From Natrinema thermotolerans DSM 11552 (GTDB lineage: Archaea > Halobacteriota > Halobacteria > Halobacteriales > Natrialbaceae): DNA of 64,000 nucleotides. Positions within the stretch are counted from its first letter, which is position 1. Each line of letters starts with the position of its first letter. A model generated the notes under the pieces. It saw only the letters and a list, made by a program, of their open reading frames with translations, ran no database searches and was not told the DNA's origin. The position numbers and the translations under genes were made by a program. The stretch is taken from NCBI GenBank assembly GCA_000337115.1, contig AOIR01000059.1, positions 173,653-237,652 of the forward strand, given 5' to 3'. Below are positions 25,883-34,081 of the stretch, piece by piece.

Positions 25883-27814
25883 TCAGTACCGCAGCAACCG
25901 CATCCCGTTCAGGATCACCAGCAACACGCTGGCGATGTGAAGCAGCATCCCGGCGGCCATGTGGACGGCCCCGGCGACGACGCCGGCCAGTAGCAGACCG
26001 ACCGTCGCGACGGCGATCGCAACGTTCTCCGAGACGTTCCGGCGGGTCGCCTTGCTGAGCCCAACGGCCTCGGGAACCCGCTCGAGGTCGTCGGCCAGCA
26101 GCGCCATGTCGGCCGTCTCGATGGCCGCATCGGTGCCCGCAGCGCCCATCGCGACCCCGACGTCGGCGGCCGCAAGCGAGGGCGCGTCGTTGATTCCGTC
26201 GCCGACCATCGCCACGACGTGGCCCTCGGCCCGAAGCGACTCGATGGCGTCTCGTTTTTCCTCGGGCAGCAGTTCGGCCCGGTAGTCCTCGATTCCGACC
26301 GCCTCGGCGACCGACCGCGCAGTACGGTCGTTGTCGCCGGTCAGCATTACCGTGCGGACACCGGCAGCTTCCAAGGTCGCCACGGCGTCGCTCGCTGCGG
26401 GTCGGAGTTCGTCCCGTATCGAAACGACGCCGACGACCTCGCTCTCGAGCGCGACGTAGACCGCCGTCTCGCCGGCCGCCTCGCGTTCGCGGGCATGAGC
26501 CGCGATCTCGGACGGGACCTCGAGGCCGCGGTCGGCGAGGAGCGCGCGGTTGCCGACCGCGATCGTCCGGCCGTCGTACTGGGCGACGACGCCCTTGCCC
26601 GCGACGACGTCGACGGCCTCGGGATCGGGGATCGCCGGCTCGTCGGGCTCGGGGCCGGCGGACTCTCCCGCGCGGTCGGTGACGACGCCGCCGTCGGTGG
26701 CGGTCTCGCGGGCGCTGGCGTCGCCCGCTCGAGCGGCCGCGAGGATCGCGTCCGCGAGGTGATGTTCGCTCTTCTTCTCGGCGATGGCCGCGGCGCGAAG
26801 CACGTCGTCATCGGCGACCCCGAATCCGTCGACGCTCGCGACGGCCGGCTCGCCCTTGGTCAGGGTGCCGGTCTTGTCGAACGCGACGCAGTCGATCTTC
26901 CCGGCGGTCTCGAGGTGTTCCCCGCCTTTCAGCAGGACGCCGGCCCGTGCCGCCGAGCCGATGGCGCTGACGATGCTGACCGGCGGCCCGATGACCAAGG
27001 CGCCGGGACAGCCGATGACAAGCAGCGTCAGCGACGTGACGGCGTTTCCGGTGATCGCGTACGTTCCGACCGCCAGCACGACGATCGCGGGCGTGTAGTA
27101 CCGCGCGAAACGCTCGATGATCGTCTCCGTCGGCGCTTGCGCTTCCTGTGCCTCCTCGACCCGGCGGATGATCCGCTCGAGGGTCGTGTCCCGGCCGGTG
27201 TCGGTCGCGACGACCTCGAGTGCCCCCGCCTGGTTGATCGTCCCGGCGTAGACTTCGTCGCCCGCGGACTTGCGAACGGGCGCGCTCTCGCCGGTCACGG
27301 GTGACTGATCGATCGCGCTCTCACCGTCGGTGACCTCGCCGTCGACGGGGACTTTCGCGCCGGGTTTGATCACGACGGTCTCGCCCGGTTCGACCTCGCG
27401 GGCGGGAACCTCGACAGTCTCGCCGTCGCGGCGGACGATCGCCGTATCGGGGGCCAACTCGAGCAACTCCTCGAGGGCCGACCGGGTCTTGGCCATCGTC
27501 CGAGCCTCGAGGTAGTTGCCGAGCGAGAACAGGAAGACGACAGCGGCGGCCTCCCAGTACTCGCCGATGGCGATCGCTCCGACCGCGGCCAGTGTGACGA
27601 GGGTGTTGATGCCGACGGTGCCGCTTCGAAGGGTGTAGAAGGCCTTCTTCGCGACATCGTAGCCGCCGACGGCCGCGGCGAGGATCATCAGTCCCGCGCT
27701 CAGCAGGGCCACGTCGTGGAGGGTCCCGACGGTCCAGCCGACCGAAAGCAACAGGCCGCTCGCCGCGACGACGATCGGTTGCCGGTGGGCGCGAACGTAT
27801 CGCTTGGCGTTCAC
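25883..27814 (-). CDS. Heavy-metal-translocating P1B-type ATPase without an N-terminal metal domain
   Basis: A 643-aa membrane pump. Six to eight helices are visible, with the actuator loop motif VTGESAPVRK (about residue 172), phosphorylation site DKTGTLTKGE (about 311), SEHHLADAI (usual form SEHP), HP/N-domain GTAVGNRALL-like VAVGNRALLAD, and hinge MVGDGINDAPSLAAADVGVAMG. The helix-6 metal site reads CPG (IGCPGALVIGPP, about 268) instead of the common CPC. It lacks an HMA domain, which is supplied by the separate gene 6 bp upstream. Zn, Cd or Co export is plausible; specificity is not proven. Confidence 0.9.
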   Translation of the reverse strand: MNAKRYVRAHRQPIVVAASGLLLSVGWTVGTLHDVALLSAGLMILAAAVGGYDVAKKAFYTLRSGTVGINTLVTLAAVGAIAIGEYWEAAAVVFLFSLGNYLEARTMAKTRSALEELLELAPDTAIVRRDGETVEVPAREVEPGETVVIKPGAKVPVDGEVTDGESAIDQSPVTGESAPVRKSAGDEVYAGTINQAGALEVVATDTGRDTTLERIIRRVEEAQEAQAPTETIIERFARYYTPAIVVLAVGTYAITGNAVTSLTLLVIGCPGALVIGPPVSIVSAIGSAARAGVLLKGGEHLETAGKIDCVAFDKTGTLTKGEPAVASVDGFGVADDDVLRAAAIAEKKSEHHLADAILAAARAGDASARETATDGGVVTDRAGESAGPEPDEPAIPDPEAVDVVAGKGVVAQYDGRTIAVGNRALLADRGLEVPSEIAAHAREREAAGETAVYVALESEVVGVVSIRDELRPAASDAVATLEAAGVRTVMLTGDNDRTARSVAEAVGIEDYRAELLPEEKRDAIESLRAEGHVVAMVGDGINDAPSLAAADVGVAMGAAGTDAAIETADMALLADDLERVPEAVGLSKATRRNVSENVAIAVATVGLLLAGVVAGAVHMAAGMLLHIASVLLVILNGMRLLRY

Positions 27815-27820
27815 GTTTCG

Positions 27821-28033
27821 TCACCGCACCCGGGGGGTGTACCCCTGTTTCGTGATGGTTCGCTCGAGGGCGTCCGTCTCGACGACACCGTCGTCGTACT
27901 CGATCTCGACGCGGCCGGTCGTGTAATGGACCTCGACGCGGTCGACGCCGTCGGTTTTCGACAGCGCCCGCTCGACGTTGCTCGCACAGGTCGGACAGTC
28001 GAAGTCGGTCACGCGGTATTCGATCTCGGACAT
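27821..28033 (-). CDS. Stand-alone HMA metallochaperone domain
   Basis: A 70-aa protein with the ferredoxin-like HMA fold: EYRVTDFDCPTCASNVERALSKTDGVDRVEVHYTTGRVEIEYDD. The metal site is D-C-P-T-C rather than the usual M-x-C-x-x-C, so both Cys are present with the spacing CxxC. The ATG at 28033 is preferred; an in-frame ATG at 28081 would add 16 unconvincing residues. It is first in the operon with the P1B ATPase, to which it presumably delivers metal. Confidence 0.85.
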   Translation of the reverse strand: MSEIEYRVTDFDCPTCASNVERALSKTDGVDRVEVHYTTGRVEIEYDDGVVETDALERTITKQGYTPRVR

Positions 28034-28077
28034 CGTTGCTCGAATGCGTGTCGGAGCCCCGTTCGTAAATACATCAC

Positions 28078-28091
28078 TCAAATGACTTGTT
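28078..28091. promoter_or_regulatory. Candidate ArsR operator at the HMA/ATPase promoter
   Basis: TCAAATGACTTGTT lies just upstream of a TATA-like GTATTTAC (reverse strand, about 28064-28071), 45-58 bp from the HMA start. The same word with small gaps occurs inside the inverted repeat at 28233-28257. This is inferred from sequence resemblance only. Confidence 0.45.
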
Positions 28092-28232
28092 TGGGCGCAC
28101 GGACGGGGGATTCCGCCGGTGAAACGACTCGTCTAGACGGCGGGCCGGTCTCGACCGACACACTGTGGGACGTCGCTTCTGCCGTACCGATCGCGGAGTA
28201 CTGTCTCGGTTCGGATCCGTCCGTCGACGAAT

Positions 28233-28257
28233 CATGCAACAATGTCATTTTTGAATG
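28233..28257. promoter_or_regulatory. Imperfect inverted repeat upstream of the ArsR gene (candidate operator)
   Basis: CATGCAACAATG, one T, then CATTTTTGAATG. The arms match at 10 of 12 positions. It sits 70 bp before the regulator's ATG in the divergent promoter region. SmtB/ArsR regulators typically bind such 12-x-12 AT-rich repeats. Confidence 0.45.
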
Positions 28258-28326
28258 CGGGTGCGCTCCCTCGAGGGCGTTCGGCTGAATCACTTTTACC
28301 GTTCGACGCCCAACCACGGCCACTCA

Positions 28327-28869
28327 ATGGCCGAATTCACGTCGGACGTGACGATCGAGGACATCGCGGTCCGGGACACGAACGTCTCGAGCGCCGTCGA
28401 CGAACCGCTGCGTGCGATGATCCTCGACATGCTGGCGGAACGGGCACGCTCCGTCGCGGAGATCCACGCGGCGCTGGGCGAGCGGGGATACGACCGGACG
28501 CCGAACACGGTACGCCACCACGTCAACGAACTCCGCGACGCCGGCCTCGTCGAGGTCGCCCGCCTCGAGGAACGTGGCGGCGCGACGACAAAGTACTACC
28601 GCGCGAATACGATCGTCCTCTCGTACGCGCTGCCCGACGACGCCGACGCGGCGGTCGCGGGGATGGCCGACGAGATCACCCCCGAGGTCGCCGCCCTCGT
28701 GGCGGAGTTACGCGAGGAGTACGGCGAGGAGATCGATCGAATCGTCGGGGAGATGGCCCCCTGCGAACACTGCCGCACACAGAAGTACGAGACCTACCTG
28801 CTGTCGACGGTCCTCCGCCGGGCGTTCGTCGCGGGAACCGTCAGGGACGGGCCGGCGGCTGACGGATAG
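28327..28869 (+). CDS. ArsR-type winged-helix regulator of the metal pump
   Basis: A 180-aa protein. The winged helix spans residues about 20-85 (VDEPLRAMILDMLAERARSVAEIHAALGERGYDRTPNTVRHHVNELRDAGLVEVARLEERGGATTKYYRA). A helical dimerisation part and a C-terminal APCEHCRTQKYETYL motif follow, a likely metal-sensing CxxC in place of the classic ELCVCD site. Because it is divergent from the HMA/P1B ATPase operon, it probably represses or activates that operon in response to metal. TATA-like ACTTTTAC (28292-28299) is about 31 nt before the ATG at 28327. The longer frame from 28255 is not preferred. Confidence 0.82.
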   Translation: MAEFTSDVTIEDIAVRDTNVSSAVDEPLRAMILDMLAERARSVAEIHAALGERGYDRTPNTVRHHVNELRDAGLVEVARLEERGGATTKYYRANTIVLSYALPDDADAAVAGMADEITPEVAALVAELREEYGEEIDRIVGEMAPCEHCRTQKYETYLLSTVLRRAFVAGTVRDGPAADG

Positions 28870-28896
28870 CGCGTCGACGGGCCGCAGAACCGGTCG

Positions 28897-29379
28897 TTAC
28901 CGCCGAATCAGATCCGAGATTTTGTCCGTGATCCCGACGTCCGCACCCAGTTTCAGGTAGTAGGCGTCGCCGCCGTCCTCGTAGTAGTCGTCGATCCGGC
29001 GCTTGATCTCGAAGCCCAGATGCTCGTAGAACTGGAGGGCGTTCTCGTTGCTCGTCCGGGCATGACACGTGATGGTATCGTGATCTTCGGCCACGCGGGC
29101 GACGAGTCGCTTCCCGATCCCCTCGCTGCGATAACGGGGTGCGACCGCGAGAAAGAGAATATAGCCGTCGCGTCGCACCGCCGCGAACCCGATCAACTCG
29201 TCGTCCCGGACGTAGCAGTGGACCTTCGACCGTCGGTACGCGTCGGTAAAGAAGTCGTAGCGCTGTTTGAGTACGCCCTCCTCGCGACGGATCTCCTCTT
29301 TGAGTTCCCAGGCGTCGTCGACGAAATCGTCGCTCCCCGGCGCGACGACGCGACTATCGATGTTGACGCTCACTATCAC
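28897..29379 (-). CDS. GNAT-family N-acetyltransferase
   Basis: A 160-aa GNAT enzyme. The acetyl-CoA loop LFLAVAPRYRSEGIGKRLVARV (R/Q-x-x-G-x-G/A) lies in the middle, and TSNENALQFYEHLGFEIKRRIDDYY follows as in RimI-like proteins. The start is GTG at 29379, or GTG at 29373. TATAAT (29399-29404, reverse reading ATTATA) is centred 22 and 28 nt from these, which favours 29373. The acceptor substrate is unknown. Confidence 0.83.
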   Translation of the reverse strand: MIVSVNIDSRVVAPGSDDFVDDAWELKEEIRREEGVLKQRYDFFTDAYRRSKVHCYVRDDELIGFAAVRRDGYILFLAVAPRYRSEGIGKRLVARVAEDHDTITCHARTSNENALQFYEHLGFEIKRRIDDYYEDGGDAYYLKLGADVGITDKISDLIRR

Positions 29380-29532
29380 AGTCTACCAGCCTGTCCACTA
29401 TAATTCCACCGGCAGTGCGGTCTCGGGAACGTCGGACGACGGGGTGTGGTACCTCCTCGACACGCCGTTGGTGGCGCCGTCCTCGAGGCCGAACCGACGG
29501 TCATACCACCCCCGTCCGCGAAGGGCCGCTAC

Positions 29533-29970
29533 ATGGGGTTCGAACTGCGCGATCACACGGCCGACGTCGCGGTCGCTGCGACCGGCGACTCCCTCGAGGC
29601 GGTCTTCGAAGCGACGGCCGACGGCCTCGCGGCCGCATCCTCCGACGACATCCCGCCCGAGACCGGCGAGCGGTTCTCCCTGACCGTGACCGCCGAGCGA
29701 CGCGAGGCGCTGTTGTTCGACTATCTCGGCGAACTGATCTACCTGCGGGACGTCCGCGCCGAGTTGCCCGTCGATAACCGAGTCGAGAGCATCGAAGCGA
29801 CCGGGGCCGAGAGCGACACCGACGCGACCGCGTGGTCCCTCGAGGCCAGCGCCCGTGGCGTCCCGCTCGGGGCGGTCGACGCCCGCGAGGTGAAGGCCGT
29901 GACCTACTCGGAGATGCGCCTCGAGTCGACTGCGGACGGTTGGGAGGCCTACGTCGTCTTCGACGTCTGA
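29533..29970 (+). CDS. Archease (RtcB cofactor)
   Basis: A 145-aa acidic protein: MGFELRDHTADVAVAATGDSLEAVFEATADGLAA, FSLTVTAERREALLFDYLGELIYLRDV and a C-terminal AVTYSEMRLESTADGWEAYVVFDV. These are the archease signature regions with the metal-binding DHTAD Asp/His. Archease activates the RNA ligase RtcB by promoting guanylylation and allowing multiple turnovers. It lies 194 bp upstream of rtcB on the same strand, which supports the call. The ATG at 29533 fits the family start; the upstream frame extension does not. Confidence 0.93.
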   Translation: MGFELRDHTADVAVAATGDSLEAVFEATADGLAAASSDDIPPETGERFSLTVTAERREALLFDYLGELIYLRDVRAELPVDNRVESIEATGAESDTDATAWSLEASARGVPLGAVDAREVKAVTYSEMRLESTADGWEAYVVFDV

Positions 29971-29971
29971 T

Positions 29972-30036
29972 ACGGTTTCCTGTGAGTCATTACCGGCGCA
30001 ACCGCCGCCCGGGCGGCGGTTGTGCCGGGAAACCGT
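29972..30036 (+). repeat. Long inverted repeat between archease and rtcB
   Basis: Inner arms 29993-30010 and 30011-30028 pair at 17 of 18 positions plus one G-U, with CCCGGG at the centre. Outer arms ACGGTTTC (29972-29979) and GAAACCGT (30029-30036) pair perfectly, leaving a 13-nt bulge on the 5' side. It begins 2 bp after the archease stop and may be a terminator, processing site or cruciform. Confidence 0.7.
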
Positions 30037-30164
30037 TACAGCAATCCGTCTGACCAGTGGCCGATCGATTCCGTCCGCGAACCGCCGTGATCGGACGGTG
30101 AGACGGACTCTCGAGGTCGCTGGCAAGACGAACATCTTTCATCGCCGGGGTCGGATGCTCGGGT

Positions 30165-31631
30165 ATGACTACCTACGACGCCGACGGCATCACGTTAGAG
30201 CGGGTCCGCGAGTACGTCTGGGAGATCCCACAGGAGGGGGACATGCGCGTTCCGGCGCGAGTGTTGGCCAGCGAGGCCCTGCTCGAGCAGATCGAGGACG
30301 ACAAGACCTTAGAGCAGATCAAAAACACGACTCACCTACCGGGGATCACCGACCACGCGATCTGTATGCCTGACGGACACCAGGGCTATGGCTTCCCCGT
30401 CGGCGGGGTGGGTGCACTCGATGCCGAAAACGGCTGTATTTCGCCGGGAGCGGTCGGCTACGACATCAATTGCGGCGTCCGGATGATGCGGACGAACCTC
30501 ACCTACGACGAAGTACAGGGCCGCGAGGAGGAACTCGTCGACTCCCTCTTCGCGAACGTCCCGTCGGGCCTGGGCGGCGGCGGCATCGTCGAGGCCGGCG
30601 TCGACACCGTCGAGGAGATCCTGGCCCGCGGCGTCGACTGGGCGCTCGAGAACGGCCACGCCGTCGAGGACGACTTACTGCACTGCGAGGACGAGGGCAT
30701 GCGCGAGGGTGCGGACCCCGACAAGGTGAGCCAGAAGGCCAAAGACCGCGGCAAGAACCAGATCGGCTCGCTGGGCTCGGGCAACCACTTCCTCGAGGTC
30801 CAGCGCGTGACCGACGTGTTCGACGGCGAGGTGGGCGAGGCCTACGGCCTCTCCGAGGACCAGATCGTCGTCCTCATCCACTGCGGGTCGCGCGGGTTGG
30901 GCCACCAGACCTGTAACGACTACCTGCGGAAGATCGAGCAGCAACACGAGGGACTGCTGAACCAGTTGCCGGATACCGAACTGGCGGCCGCCCCAGCCGG
31001 CTCGCAGTTGGCCGAGGACTACTACGCGGCGATGAACGCCGCGATCAACTTCGCGTGGGTCAACCGCCAGCTGATCATGCACCGCACGCGGCAGGTCTTC
31101 GAGCGCGTGTTCGATCGCTCCTGGGAAGAGATGGACATGCACCTGCTGTACGACGTGGCTCACAACATCGCGAAGAAAGAGACCCACACGGTCGGCGAGG
31201 ACGGCGAGGAACGCGAACTCTACGTCCACCGCAAGGGCGCGACGCGAGCGTTCCCCGCCGGTCACCCCGAGGTGCCGTCGGCCTACCGCGATGTCGGCCA
31301 GCCGGTGATCATCCCAGGCAGCATGGGCGCAGGCAGCTACGTCCTCCGGGGCGGCGAGAACTCGATGGACCTGACCTTCGGCTCGACCGCCCACGGCGCG
31401 GGTCGGCTGATGAGCCGCACCCAGGCCAAAGACGAGTTCTGGGGCGGCGACGTCCAGCAGGACCTCGAGGAGCAGGATCGGATCTACGTCAAGGCCCAGT
31501 CCGGCGCGACCGTCGCGGAGGAGGCCCCGGGCGTCTACAAGGACGTCGACGAGGTCGTCCGGGTCTCGGACGCGCTCGGGATCGGCGACAAAGTCGCGCG
31601 GACGTTCCCCGTCTGTAACATCAAGGGCTGA
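30165..31631 (+). CDS. rtcB: RNA-splicing ligase RtcB
   Basis: Joins 2',3'-cyclic phosphate and 5'-OH ends with GTP and Mn2+, sealing tRNA exons after intron removal. The 488-aa protein shows DGHQGYGFPVGGVGAL, GAVGYDINCGVRMM (Mn ligands Asp and Cys), GSLGSGNHFLEVQ, LIHCGSRGLGHQTCND, the guanylylated-His region PGSMGAGSYVLRG...STAHGAGRLMSR and the C-terminal VARTFPVCNIKG. All expected metal residues are visible. Archease lies just upstream, so together they form the ligation module. Confidence 0.97.
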   Translation: MTTYDADGITLERVREYVWEIPQEGDMRVPARVLASEALLEQIEDDKTLEQIKNTTHLPGITDHAICMPDGHQGYGFPVGGVGALDAENGCISPGAVGYDINCGVRMMRTNLTYDEVQGREEELVDSLFANVPSGLGGGGIVEAGVDTVEEILARGVDWALENGHAVEDDLLHCEDEGMREGADPDKVSQKAKDRGKNQIGSLGSGNHFLEVQRVTDVFDGEVGEAYGLSEDQIVVLIHCGSRGLGHQTCNDYLRKIEQQHEGLLNQLPDTELAAAPAGSQLAEDYYAAMNAAINFAWVNRQLIMHRTRQVFERVFDRSWEEMDMHLLYDVAHNIAKKETHTVGEDGEERELYVHRKGATRAFPAGHPEVPSAYRDVGQPVIIPGSMGAGSYVLRGGENSMDLTFGSTAHGAGRLMSRTQAKDEFWGGDVQQDLEEQDRIYVKAQSGATVAEEAPGVYKDVDEVVRVSDALGIGDKVARTFPVCNIKG

Positions 31632-31714
31632 TTGGGAACTGTCTGCTGCTTTTATAGACTCGTTCCGTGCTGCCCATCGGAAGAATAATGCGATTTTGCC
31701 ACGTAAACGCAGGT

Positions 31715-31960
31715 ATGCGGGTCAGTACGGACGACGGCTGTATCCGTCTTCCCGAATCGATCCGGGAAAAATTCGGGGACGAGTTCGAACTGATCGATCG
31801 CGGGGATCGACTCGTACTTGTTCCGGTCCCGGACGAGCCGCTCGAGGCCCTTCGCGACGAAGCGCGACGGAGCGAAAAAACGGCCGACGAACTCAAAGAG
31901 AGCGCGTTGGACGCGACCCTCGAGGAAGCGGGACGAACCGAACTCGAAGAAACGGACTGA
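31715..31960 (+). CDS. AbrB/SpoVT-like antitoxin-type protein
   Basis: An 81-aa protein. The swapped-hairpin start MRVSTDDGCIRLPESIREKFGDEFELIDRGDRLVLVPVPDEP matches the AbrB/VapB pattern. An acidic helical C-terminus (LRDEARRSEKTADELKESALDATLEEA) follows, as in antitoxins. No PIN or other toxin gene follows; the next gene is convergent and 16 bp away. An ATG at 31688 is an alternative. The TATA-like TTTATA (31651-31656) would give a TSS near 31680, which slightly favours the longer form. Confidence 0.65.
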   Translation: MRVSTDDGCIRLPESIREKFGDEFELIDRGDRLVLVPVPDEPLEALRDEARRSEKTADELKESALDATLEEAGRTELEETD

Positions 31961-31976
31961 CCGTCGCCGCTTGCGT

Positions 31977-32186
31977 TCACTTCAGTCGGTACGGATTGTC
32001 CTCGTCCTCGCCGTCGCCTTCGCTGTCGTATGGCTTTCGCGCGGTGATCGTCACCGTCGCCTCGGGGTCGTCCTCGTCGGCCCACGGGCTGTCGTAAGCC
32101 GAAATCTCGAGATCGGTCACGTCCCAGCCTTCGTCCTCGATGAGTTCGACCAGCCGTCGCTGGTCCTCGAGCATGTCCTCGTCCAT
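31977..32186 (-). CDS. 69-aa acidic small protein, unrecognised
   Basis: MDEDMLEDQRRLVELIEDEGWDVTDLEISAYDSPWADEDDPEATVTITARKPYDSEGD, ending NPYRLK. The pattern is helix, strand, loop, strand and a charged tail, with strongly halophilic composition. The stretch ATVTITARKP looks like a conserved strand. No family is recognised. It is convergent with the AbrB-like gene and divergent from moaA. Confidence 0.6.
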   Translation of the reverse strand: MDEDMLEDQRRLVELIEDEGWDVTDLEISAYDSPWADEDDPEATVTITARKPYDSEGDGEDEDNPYRLK

Positions 32187-32375
32187 GGGCCGCCGTTCGA
32201 GCGCGAGCGGCGTAGACCTTCCGCCGGTCGGCGCGTGAGTCGCGGGTCGCGAAATGTTCGTCTCTCGACACTGGCGTTGCAGCGAGCGGCGACCGGTCGG
32301 CGTCGCCGATCCTCGTAGCGGCTGACAGGGTTTGCGAACCGAAACCGGTTACGTCGGGTCGAAATTCCCGGCGCG

Positions 32376-32381
32376 TTTAAG
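32376..32381 (+). promoter_or_regulatory. TATA-like box of moaA
   Basis: TTTAAG is centred about 27 nt before the moaA ATG (32406), again indicating a leaderless mRNA. Confidence 0.55.
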
Positions 32382-32405
32382 CGGATCCGGCTGCAACTCG
32401 TTGGC

Positions 32406-33422
32406 ATGCTCACCGACGAGTTCGGGCGGGAGGTAACCGGGGTACGCGTCTCCCTCACCGACCGGTGTAATTTCGACTGTGTCTACTGTCACAACGAAGG
32501 GCTGGGGGACACTCGCGGGCCGATGGACCCACAGGACGACGAGATGTCGACCGACGACGTCGTCCGCTTTCTCGAGGTCGCCGCCGAGTTCGACGTCGAT
32601 GCGGTCAAATTCACCGGGGGAGAACCGATGTTGCGGCAGGACTTGGAGGAGATCATCGAACGCACGCCCGAGGGCATGGAGGTCTCGCTGACGACGAACG
32701 GCACCTTCCTTCCGGGGCGAGCCGAGGACCTCGTCGACGCCGGGTTAGAGCGGGTCAACGTCTCGCAGGACGCGCTCGATCCCGAGGACTTCGCCGCCGT
32801 GACGAAAAGCGGGGCGTACGAGAAGGTCCTCGAGGGGGTCGAGGCCGCGCTCGAGGCGGGGCTGGATCCGGTCAAACTCAACATGGTCGTCTTCGAACAC
32901 ACCGCGGGCTACGTCCCGGAAATGGTCGACCACGTCGCGGAAAACGACGGCCTCCAGCTCCAGTTGATCGAGTACATGCCGGAACTGACCGGCAAGCCCG
33001 AGTGGAACATCGACATCGAGCGGGTCCACGACTGGCTGGCCGAGCAGGCCGACGAGATCGAACACCGGGAGATGCACGACCGCAGGCGCTACTGGGTCAG
33101 CGACGGCTCGAGCGATGCGAACGATAGCAGGTCGAACGCCGAAGGTCGAGGGATGATCGAGATCGTCGACCCCGTCGAGAACCCCACCTTCTGTGCGAAC
33201 TGCCACCGCGTTCGGGTGACCCACGAGGGCTACCTGAAGGGGTGTCTCAACCGCAACGACGACCTCAAGACGATGGGCGAGATGACCAAACCCGAAATCC
33301 GGGACGCCTTCCGCGAGGTCGTCGCCAACCGGGTCCCCTACTACGGGGAGTACATGGTGCAAAACGACGACGGGGAGTGGGAGATCAACGAGAAGTACAT
33401 CGAGGAGTACGCCGGCGCATAA
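32406..33422 (+). CDS. moaA: GTP 3',8-cyclase (molybdenum cofactor synthesis)
   Basis: A radical-SAM enzyme turning GTP into 3',8-cyclo-GTP, first step of molybdopterin synthesis. The 338-aa protein has the N-terminal cluster motif CNFDCVYC after [37 protein letters not shown] and the C-terminal second cluster [20 protein letters not shown] low-complexity insert of about 15 residues ([18 protein letters not shown], near 33100-33150) lies between the domains, in a place where haloarchaeal MoaA varies. No other moa gene is adjacent. Confidence 0.95.
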   Translation: MLTDEFGREVTGVRVSLTDRCNFDCVYCHNEGLGDTRGPMDPQDDEMSTDDVVRFLEVAAEFDVDAVKFTGGEPMLRQDLEEIIERTPEGMEVSLTTNGTFLPGRAEDLVDAGLERVNVSQDALDPEDFAAVTKSGAYEKVLEGVEAALEAGLDPVKLNMVVFEHTAGYVPEMVDHVAENDGLQLQLIEYMPELTGKPEWNIDIERVHDWLAEQADEIEHREMHDRRRYWVSDGSSDANDSRSNAEGRGMIEIVDPVENPTFCANCHRVRVTHEGYLKGCLNRNDDLKTMGEMTKPEIRDAFREVVANRVPYYGEYMVQNDDGEWEINEKYIEEYAGA

Positions 33423-33460
33423 ACGGGTTTCGAGGCGGAAGACGGGACTCGCGGACACCA

Positions 33461-33502
33461 CTGCTCGGTACGCGGTTTGGTGGCTGCTCGGTACGCGGTT
33501 TG
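33461..33502 (+). repeat. 19-bp direct repeat, period 23
   Basis: CTGCTCGGTACGCGGTTTG occurs at 33461-33479 and again at 33484-33502 with a 4-bp spacer. It lies 20 bp before repeat copy B and 38 bp after the moaA stop. Confidence 0.85.
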
Positions 33503-33521
33503 ACGGAGTACTCGAGGAGGT

Positions 33522-33661
33522 GTTCTGCTATTGTGGCAACAGGGAGTAGCCACGCCCTCCCCAGCCGATTCGTTCGTTCCCGTTGGTCACTCACTCATCC
33601 CTCGCGCAGTATCGACGGTCGCCCTCGCTAGCGCTCGGTCGACCCTCAGCGCGCGCCACCG
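33522..33661. repeat. Dispersed structured repeat, copy B (140 bp)
   Basis: Same head, middle and tail blocks as copy A at 6855-7053, in the same orientation on this strand, but without the ~60-bp hairpin cassette. The GTGGC/GCCAC pairing in the head is kept although the loop bases differ. It lies between moaA and the tRNA-Ser gene. The rest of the 33423-33926 gap holds only the direct repeat and the tRNA promoter. Confidence 0.75.
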
Positions 33662-33838
33662 CGTAGCGGGTGATTAGTCCAGTCGACGGACCGAAGGACA
33701 TGTGTCGCCCCCTCCCGATAGTCCGGGAAACAGAGCGCCGTATTTACGACGACTGGTCCTACTGTGGTCGGTTCTCTATCCGCTGCTCGGTCGATTCCGT
33801 GCGAGCGCATCGCATACGAACCGGCCGCCTTTCGTTGC

Positions 33839-33846
33839 CCTTAAGT
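33839..33846 (+). promoter_or_regulatory. TATA-like box upstream of tRNA-Ser/S13
   Basis: CCTTAAGT lies about 85 nt before the tRNA. It is the best AT-rich box in a GC-rich stretch. A short GGGG-AGCGAT-CCCC hairpin (33881-33894) follows in the presumed leader. Confidence 0.4.
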
Positions 33847-33926
33847 AGCAGACAGGGGTAGGTCCGGGTGCGATACGTGTAGGGGAGCGATCCCCGAGTC
33901 CGAGAGGGCGACGATAGACCGACGGT

Positions 33927-34009
33927 GTTGTGGTAGCCAAGCGGCCCAAGGCGCATGGTTGCTAACCATGTGGCGTCAAGCCTCCGGGGTTCGAATCCCC
34001 GCCACAACG
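33927..34009 (+). tRNA. tRNA-Ser (anticodon GCT)
   Basis: An 83-nt class II tRNA. The acceptor GTTGTGG (33927-33933) pairs with CCACAAC (34002-34008), with discriminator G34009. The anticodon arm is CATGG-TTGCTAA-CCATG with anticodon GCT. A long variable arm (about TGGCGTCAAGCCT) is present, and the T arm CGGGG-TTCGAAT-CCCCG is perfect. No intron and no encoded CCA. It lies 72 bp upstream of the S13 gene and may be co-transcribed with it. Confidence 0.95.
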
Positions 34010-34081
34010 TCGGAACTCAGCTGGCGTTTTCCCGCCAGTCGATTTGCAACGCACGCAGACTAGACACACATACACGACAAC

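Noticed and set aside
33341-33594. Short open frames inside repeat copy B
   Set aside because: They end in different residues in copy A and copy B and match no family; the repeat is better explained as non-coding.
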